9,471 nucleotides of DNA from JANQUM01 sp047630355 (GTDB lineage Bacteria; Bacteroidota; Bacteroidia; Cytophagales; Spirosomataceae), in assembly GCA_047630355.1 (NCBI GenBank), contig JBLHXN010000127.1, forward strand, positions 1 to 9,471, written 5' to 3'. Positions 5,904 to 9,471 of the stretch are shown piece by piece. A model generated the notes under the pieces. That model had not been told where the DNA came from. It did not search any database and worked only from the letters and a program-made list of their open reading frames with translations. The position numbers and the translations under genes are program-made. Positions within the stretch are counted from its first letter, which is position 1, and each line of letters begins with the position of its first letter.

Positions 5904-7205
5904 ATGAACTTTATCGAAGAATTAAAATGGCGGGGAATGCTGCATCAGATGATGCCCGGCACCGAAGAACAGCTTTCTAAAGAATCTACCGCCGCCTATA
6001 TTGGTTTTGACCCAACGGCAAAGTCACTTCATATCGGAAACCTTGCCACGGTGATGTTGTTAAAGCATTTACAACTTGCCGGACACAAGCCTTACGCCCT
6101 CGTGGGCGGAGCAACGGGCATGGTGGGTGACCCTTCCGGAAAGTCAGCCGAACGCCAGTTTCTGGACGAAAAAATATTGCAAGAAAATCAGGACGGTGTA
6201 AAAGCTCAACTCGAAAAATTCCTCGATTTTGATTGCGGCGATAATTCTGCCACAATGGTAAACAACTACGATTGGTTCAAAGAATTTGGTTTTCTGCAAT
6301 TTCTTCGGGAAGTAGGGAAACATCTGACCGTCAATTATATGATGGCGAAAGATTCGGTAAAAAGCCGTTTGGAAACGGGAATTTCGTTCACCGAATTTTC
6401 TTACCAATTATTACAAGGTTACGATTTTTTCCACCTGTATAAACACCACAACGTTCGCTTACAAATGGGCGGCTCGGACCAGTGGGGAAATATCACGACC
6501 GGAACGGAATTAATCCGCCGGATGGAATCAGGCGATGATGAAAATGCCGCTGAGAAAGCCTACGCTCTCACCACGCCACTTGTTACGAAAGAAGACGGCA
6601 CGAAATTCGGAAAGTCAGAATCCGGAAACGTTTGGCTCGATGCCGATATGACTTCACCGTACGAATTCTACCAATTTTGGATAAACCAATCGGATAACGA
6701 TTGCACAAAACTGATTCGGGTATTTACGTTATTGAGTAAATCAGAAATTGAGACATTAGAAGCAAAACACGCAGAAACACCGCATTTACGTTTGGTGCAA
6801 AAGACAATCGCTGAAGATGTAACCCGCCGGGTTCATGGCGACGGACAATACGAATTAGCCGTAAAAGCTTCGCAAGTTTTGTACGGAAAGGCTACGCTCG
6901 AAACGCTTCAAAGCCTTGACGAGAAAACCTTCAAAGCCATTTTTGACGGCGTGCCGCAAACTACCGTTTCTTCCGCTGACTTTACCGCTTGCGAAAGCCT
7001 GTTAGATTTGATTTCTACCACCACAAACGGTGAAATTTACGCATCGAAAGGCGAAGCCCGCCGTGCTCTGAAAGGCAATGCCGTAAGTATAAACAAGCAA
7101 AAATATCAAGACGAGAAGCTACCAGTTTCTGAATTTTCTTTACTGAACGATAAGTACTTACTCATTGGTAAAGGGAAGAAAAATCATATTGTGGCGGTAG
7201 GGTGA
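5904..7205 (+). CDS. tyrS: tyrosyl-tRNA synthetase (class Ic)
   Basis: Cytoplasmic enzyme that activates tyrosine with ATP and charges tRNA-Tyr. The 433 residues match the usual bacterial TyrRS length. The tyrosine site and Rossmann fold are marked by YIGFDPTAKSLHIGN (32-46), in which HIGN is the class I HIGH signature. They continue with GGATGMVGDPSGKS (68-81), YQLLQGYDF (167-175) and the tyrosine-binding GGSDQWGN (189-196). KFGKS (234-238) is the KMSKS loop, here with Phe and Gly at positions 2 and 3, a form common in bacterial TyrRS. The C-terminal part (about 350-430) has an S4-like tRNA-binding domain (EARRALKGNAVSINKQK, 384-400). All key motifs are intact. The start at 5904 gives the usual N-terminus. 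The gene may be co-transcribed with the outer-membrane protein gene. No T-box leader is visible. A strong hairpin follows the stop codon. Confidence 0.98.
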   Translation: MNFIEELKWRGMLHQMMPGTEEQLSKESTAAYIGFDPTAKSLHIGNLATVMLLKHLQLAGHKPYALVGGATGMVGDPSGKSAERQFLDEKILQENQDGVKAQLEKFLDFDCGDNSATMVNNYDWFKEFGFLQFLREVGKHLTVNYMMAKDSVKSRLETGISFTEFSYQLLQGYDFFHLYKHHNVRLQMGGSDQWGNITTGTELIRRMESGDDENAAEKAYALTTPLVTKEDGTKFGKSESGNVWLDADMTSPYEFYQFWINQSDNDCTKLIRVFTLLSKSEIETLEAKHAETPHLRLVQKTIAEDVTRRVHGDGQYELAVKASQVLYGKATLETLQSLDEKTFKAIFDGVPQTTVSSADFTACESLLDLISTTTNGEIYASKGEARRALKGNAVSINKQKYQDEKLPVSEFSLLNDKYLLIGKGKKNHIVAVG

Positions 7206-7228
7206 TATAGTTCCTCAACTAACACACG

Positions 7229-7279
7229 ACAAAAATGAATCCCGCAAGACTTCTCAAATCTTGCGGGATTCATTTTTGT
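7229..7279. terminator. bidirectional intrinsic terminator between tyrS and the TPR gene
   Basis: A perfect 21-bp stem has arms at 7229-7249 and 7259-7279 with a 9-nt loop (cttctcaaa). The GC core is cccgcaaga/tcttgcggg. Because the arms end in aaaaa and ttttt, each strand reads a GC-rich hairpin followed by a U-run. It lies 23 bases past the tyrS stop and 20 bases past the stop of the convergent TPR gene, so it can end both transcripts. Confidence 0.92.
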
Positions 7280-7299
7280 AATTAATTCTACATTTTCGC

Positions 7300-9021
7300 T
7301 TACTCAATCAGACCCTGCTTCGCAATTTTATCGTCGATTTGGGAACTGGCACCGCCTTTTGCTTTGGCTTCCTGCCACTGAGTGATAGCTTCGGTTTTAT
7401 TACCAAGTTTAAAAAGGACATCGCCGTAATGTTCGATTACCGTACCACTCGCGTTTGCCTGAACGACGGCTTTTTTAAGGTATTCCCGAGCGTTCTCGTA
7501 ATCAGATTGTTGGTATAAAACCCAGCCGTGCGTGTCAAGATAAGTGGCATTTTCGGGATGCTTCTCAATCAATTTCTTCGATAGTTCTTTCGCTCGTTCG
7601 AGGTTTTCGCCCCTTAGTGACGAGAAGTAACTGTAGTTATTCAAGGCCTGTTCGTTATTCGGGTCGGCTTTGAGAGCAGCTTCGTACGCAGCATTTGACT
7701 TCTTATATTTTTTTTGTGCGTTGAAAACATCTCCCAAAAGTGCGTTTACATTCGCAGATAGTTCTTTATTTGAAAAAGCAAGATTTTTTGCCTCATCAAG
7801 GGCGTATTCGGCTTCTTCAAAATCTTTGATGGCGTAATTTCCCAAACCGTTGTAATACCATAATACCGCCTGATTCGGAAAATATTCGGCAGCTAAAGCC
7901 GTGTGCTTCACCAATCCGTTATTGTCTTTTAATTCATTATCTAAATCAATAATCGACGTCCAAACCTCAAAAATGGATTTATCATAATCCGTTGATTTTA
8001 CGTAGGCATCACGGGCGGCTTTTTTGTCGCCTTTCTGCTTTAGCATATCTCCTAAGACCACGTACGCCTGTGCATTATCCGGCGATTGTTTGATGAGCTG
8101 TTCCGTTAATCCAATCACGTTATCAACATTTTCTGGCGAGCTATTTTTATTGATTGTCAAGACGTAACTCGAAAGTATCTTTGCTTTTATTTCGGGCGAT
8201 AAATCGTTGTTACTAAACGCATATTTTAGTTCCTCGCTGCTTTTGCTCAGGTTTCCCTGCAAACGGTAAGTTTCCGCTAAAAGCACGTGCCCTTCGGCGA
8301 ATTTCGGATTAGTTTCGAGCGATTTCTTCAACATTTTCTGAGCTTCGTCGTAACGTTCGTTTGCCAAGAGCATTTGGGCTTGTTGAATCACAAAACCAGA
8401 TTCCATTGGCTCGGCAACCATCAGTTTATTGCCTTCTTTGATGGCTTCATCCACTTTATTCTGTTGCAAATAAATGAGCTGTTTTTGTCGGCTTATTTCT
8501 TCGTTTATTCCAACTTCCTTTTCGATATCATCGTATACTTTCACGGCATCGCTATACTTTTCCTGCATCAAGTACACTTCGGATAATTCAAAGTAATTCT
8601 CAATCTCGGAAGGATATTTATTTATGAGTTTTTGGTAGATATTCGCCGCCTCTTTGTACTTAGTTTGCTTCGTATAAAGTTCCGCTAAAAATTGCTGGTA
8701 AAACTTATTATCCGACTTCTCGGCGGCTTGCTCGGCATACACTATTGCCTTGGGTACTTCCTTGAGATTGGCATACGACTTCGCCAACATAAATACTATG
8801 CCCGGCTCATCCGTTTTCTTATCAATGATTTGCTTAAAAACCCCCGCCGCTTTTTTGTATTCTTCGGCATTGTAATATTTCATTCCTTCTATCAACCCCG
8901 TTTCGGCTTCAAGTACTTCCTTTGGCACTACTTTTTTCGAGTTGTTCTGAGCGTTCGTTAAAACTGGCAAACAACAGACCGCTACATAAAATATGATTCG
9001 ATTTCCTTTCATTTTGAACAT
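7300..9021 (-). CDS. secreted tetratricopeptide-repeat (TPR) protein
   Basis: A 573-residue protein with an N-terminal signal peptide (hydrophobic core at about 9-21, likely cleavage after TNA, residue 24) followed by TPR repeats over almost the whole length. Clear repeat units include those starting near residues 107 (QQFLAELYTKQTKYKEAANIY), 141 (ENYFELSEVYLMQEKYSDAV), 244 (GHVLLAETYRLQGNLSKSSE), 318 (QAYVVLGDMLKQKGDKKAAR), 424 (NVNALLGDVFNAQKKYKKSN) and 493 (TYLDTHGWVLYQQSDYENAR). There are perhaps twelve in all. TPRs bind other proteins, so this is probably a periplasmic scaffold, but the partner is unknown. Similar long TPR proteins are common in Bacteroidota. The CC pair at 16-17 does not form a lipobox, because Val precedes the first Cys and Cys precedes the second. 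ATG 9010-9012 (residue 4) is an equally good start. No further gene follows on its strand before the terminator. Confidence 0.88.
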   Translation of the reverse strand: MFKMKGNRIIFYVAVCCLPVLTNAQNNSKKVVPKEVLEAETGLIEGMKYYNAEEYKKAAGVFKQIIDKKTDEPGIVFMLAKSYANLKEVPKAIVYAEQAAEKSDNKFYQQFLAELYTKQTKYKEAANIYQKLINKYPSEIENYFELSEVYLMQEKYSDAVKVYDDIEKEVGINEEISRQKQLIYLQQNKVDEAIKEGNKLMVAEPMESGFVIQQAQMLLANERYDEAQKMLKKSLETNPKFAEGHVLLAETYRLQGNLSKSSEELKYAFSNNDLSPEIKAKILSSYVLTINKNSSPENVDNVIGLTEQLIKQSPDNAQAYVVLGDMLKQKGDKKAARDAYVKSTDYDKSIFEVWTSIIDLDNELKDNNGLVKHTALAAEYFPNQAVLWYYNGLGNYAIKDFEEAEYALDEAKNLAFSNKELSANVNALLGDVFNAQKKYKKSNAAYEAALKADPNNEQALNNYSYFSSLRGENLERAKELSKKLIEKHPENATYLDTHGWVLYQQSDYENAREYLKKAVVQANASGTVIEHYGDVLFKLGNKTEAITQWQEAKAKGGASSQIDDKIAKQGLIE

Positions 9022-9069
9022 TTATTCAACTACTCAATAACGTAAATTTCACGCATTTAAGTCACTCTG

Positions 9070-9100
9070 CCAAAATAAAAAGAATACGCAACTTATAAAA
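9070..9100 (-). promoter_or_regulatory. candidate promoter of the TPR gene
   Basis: On the minus strand TATTTTGG (9070-9077) matches seven of eight positions of the Bacteroidota -7 consensus TAnnTTTG. A TTTT (9097-9100) lies 19 bases upstream as a weak -33 element. The predicted transcript would begin roughly 40 bases before the ATG at 9021, which is a reasonable leader length. Confidence 0.4.
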
Positions 9101-9138
9101 GGATGCCGCTCCGCTGCAATCGTGCGGTGAAAGATTAC

Positions 9139-9146
9139 TAATTTTA
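9139..9146 (+). promoter_or_regulatory. weak candidate -7 element of murB
   Basis: TAATTTTA matches seven of eight positions of TAnnTTTG and lies 23 bases before the murB ATG, so the leader would be short. No convincing -33 element is seen 19-21 bases upstream, so this is tentative. Confidence 0.25.
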
Positions 9147-9169
9147 CGCCCTTTCAGTAAACCATTGCT

Positions 9170-9471
9170 ATGACTCAATTCACAATCAATCAAGACGTTT
9201 CGCTCAAGCCGTACAATACGTTCGCTCTTGATGTCAACGCTGATTTCTTTACCGTTATCAACTCAACCGAAGAACTAAAAAATCTACTACAACACCCTGA
9301 TTATAAACATTTTGATAAATTGTATTTGGGTGGCGGAAGTAATATTTTATTGACGCAAGATTTTTCGGGAATGGTAATTCTGAACCGAATTAAGGGCATT
9401 GAAATAGTAAACGAAGACGAAAAATACGTTTGGGTAAAATCTGGTGCGGGCGAAAACTGGCACGAATTAGT
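9170..9471 (+). CDS. murB: UDP-N-acetylenolpyruvoylglucosamine reductase, 5' part
   Basis: MurB is the FAD enzyme that uses NADPH to reduce UDP-GlcNAc-enolpyruvate to UDP-N-acetylmuramic acid, the second committed step of peptidoglycan precursor synthesis in the cytoplasm. One hundred codons are visible before the right edge. They show the typical start SLKPYNTFAL (11-20), the FAD-binding LGGGSNILLT (53-62) followed by DFSGMVILN (64-72), and SGAGENWHELV (91-101, last codon cut). The catalytic residues lie further downstream and cannot be seen. The start at 9170 fits, because the Asn-Thr motif (15-16) sits near the N-terminus as in other MurB proteins. The gene is divergent from the TPR gene and separated from it by 148 bases that hold only candidate promoter elements. 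Confidence 0.95.
   Translation, partial: MTQFTINQDVSLKPYNTFALDVNADFFTVINSTEELKNLLQHPDYKHFDKLYLGGGSNILLTQDFSGMVILNRIKGIEIVNEDEKYVWVKSGAGENWHEL

Noticed and set aside
9111..9127. CCGC/GCGG inverted repeat between the TPR gene and murB
   Set aside because: The stem is only 4 bp with a 9-base loop and no T run, which is within chance expectation.

Overview
The window looks like the chromosome of a Bacteroidota bacterium, most likely a member of the Cytophagales. The evidence is the protein set: a PorT-type outer-membrane beta-barrel, a long secreted TPR protein, a small 'RFEGMSNP' protein and a BadF-type sugar kinase, all of a kind common in that phylum. Ribosome-binding sites are A/T-rich, without clear Shine-Dalgarno sequences, and at least one good -33/-7 promoter of the Bacteroidota type (TTG / TAnnTTTG) is visible. 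I could run no searches, so family names rest on motif recognition.

Layout. 1-804 (minus): the 5' part of a gene for a secreted protein of unknown function, running off the left edge. Its signal peptide and body are in different frames, separated by a run of eight T, so the gene as written is frameshifted. 805-943: an intergenic stretch with a GC-richer block that may be a dispersed repeat. 944-1180 (minus): a DUF3820 protein. 1277-1316: an intrinsic terminator for the minus strand. 1338-1610 (minus): a small conserved protein of unknown function. 1682-4021 (minus): ribonuclease R. 4169-5014 (minus): an N-acetylglucosamine kinase-like ATPase. These last three point the same way and could be one transcript ending at the terminator.

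5015-5165 is a divergent promoter region. 5166-5819 (plus) is the outer-membrane beta-barrel protein and 5904-7205 (plus) is tyrosyl-tRNA synthetase. They are followed by a hairpin with a perfect 21-bp stem (7229-7279), which lies between tyrS and the convergent TPR gene (7300-9021, minus) and can stop transcription from both sides. 9022-9169 is a second divergent promoter region. 9170 to the right edge (plus) is the first 100 codons of murB.

Function. Most genes are housekeeping: RNA turnover (rnr), tRNA charging (tyrS), peptidoglycan precursor synthesis (murB), and amino-sugar phosphorylation that may feed cell-wall recycling. Two or three envelope or secreted proteins of unknown role accompany them. 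I found no RNA genes, CRISPR array, transposase or phage genes, and no convincing undescribed multi-gene system. The observations most worth checking are the homopolymer frameshift in the leftmost gene, the possible dispersed repeat beside it, and an operator-like inverted repeat beside the promoter at about 5064-5107.
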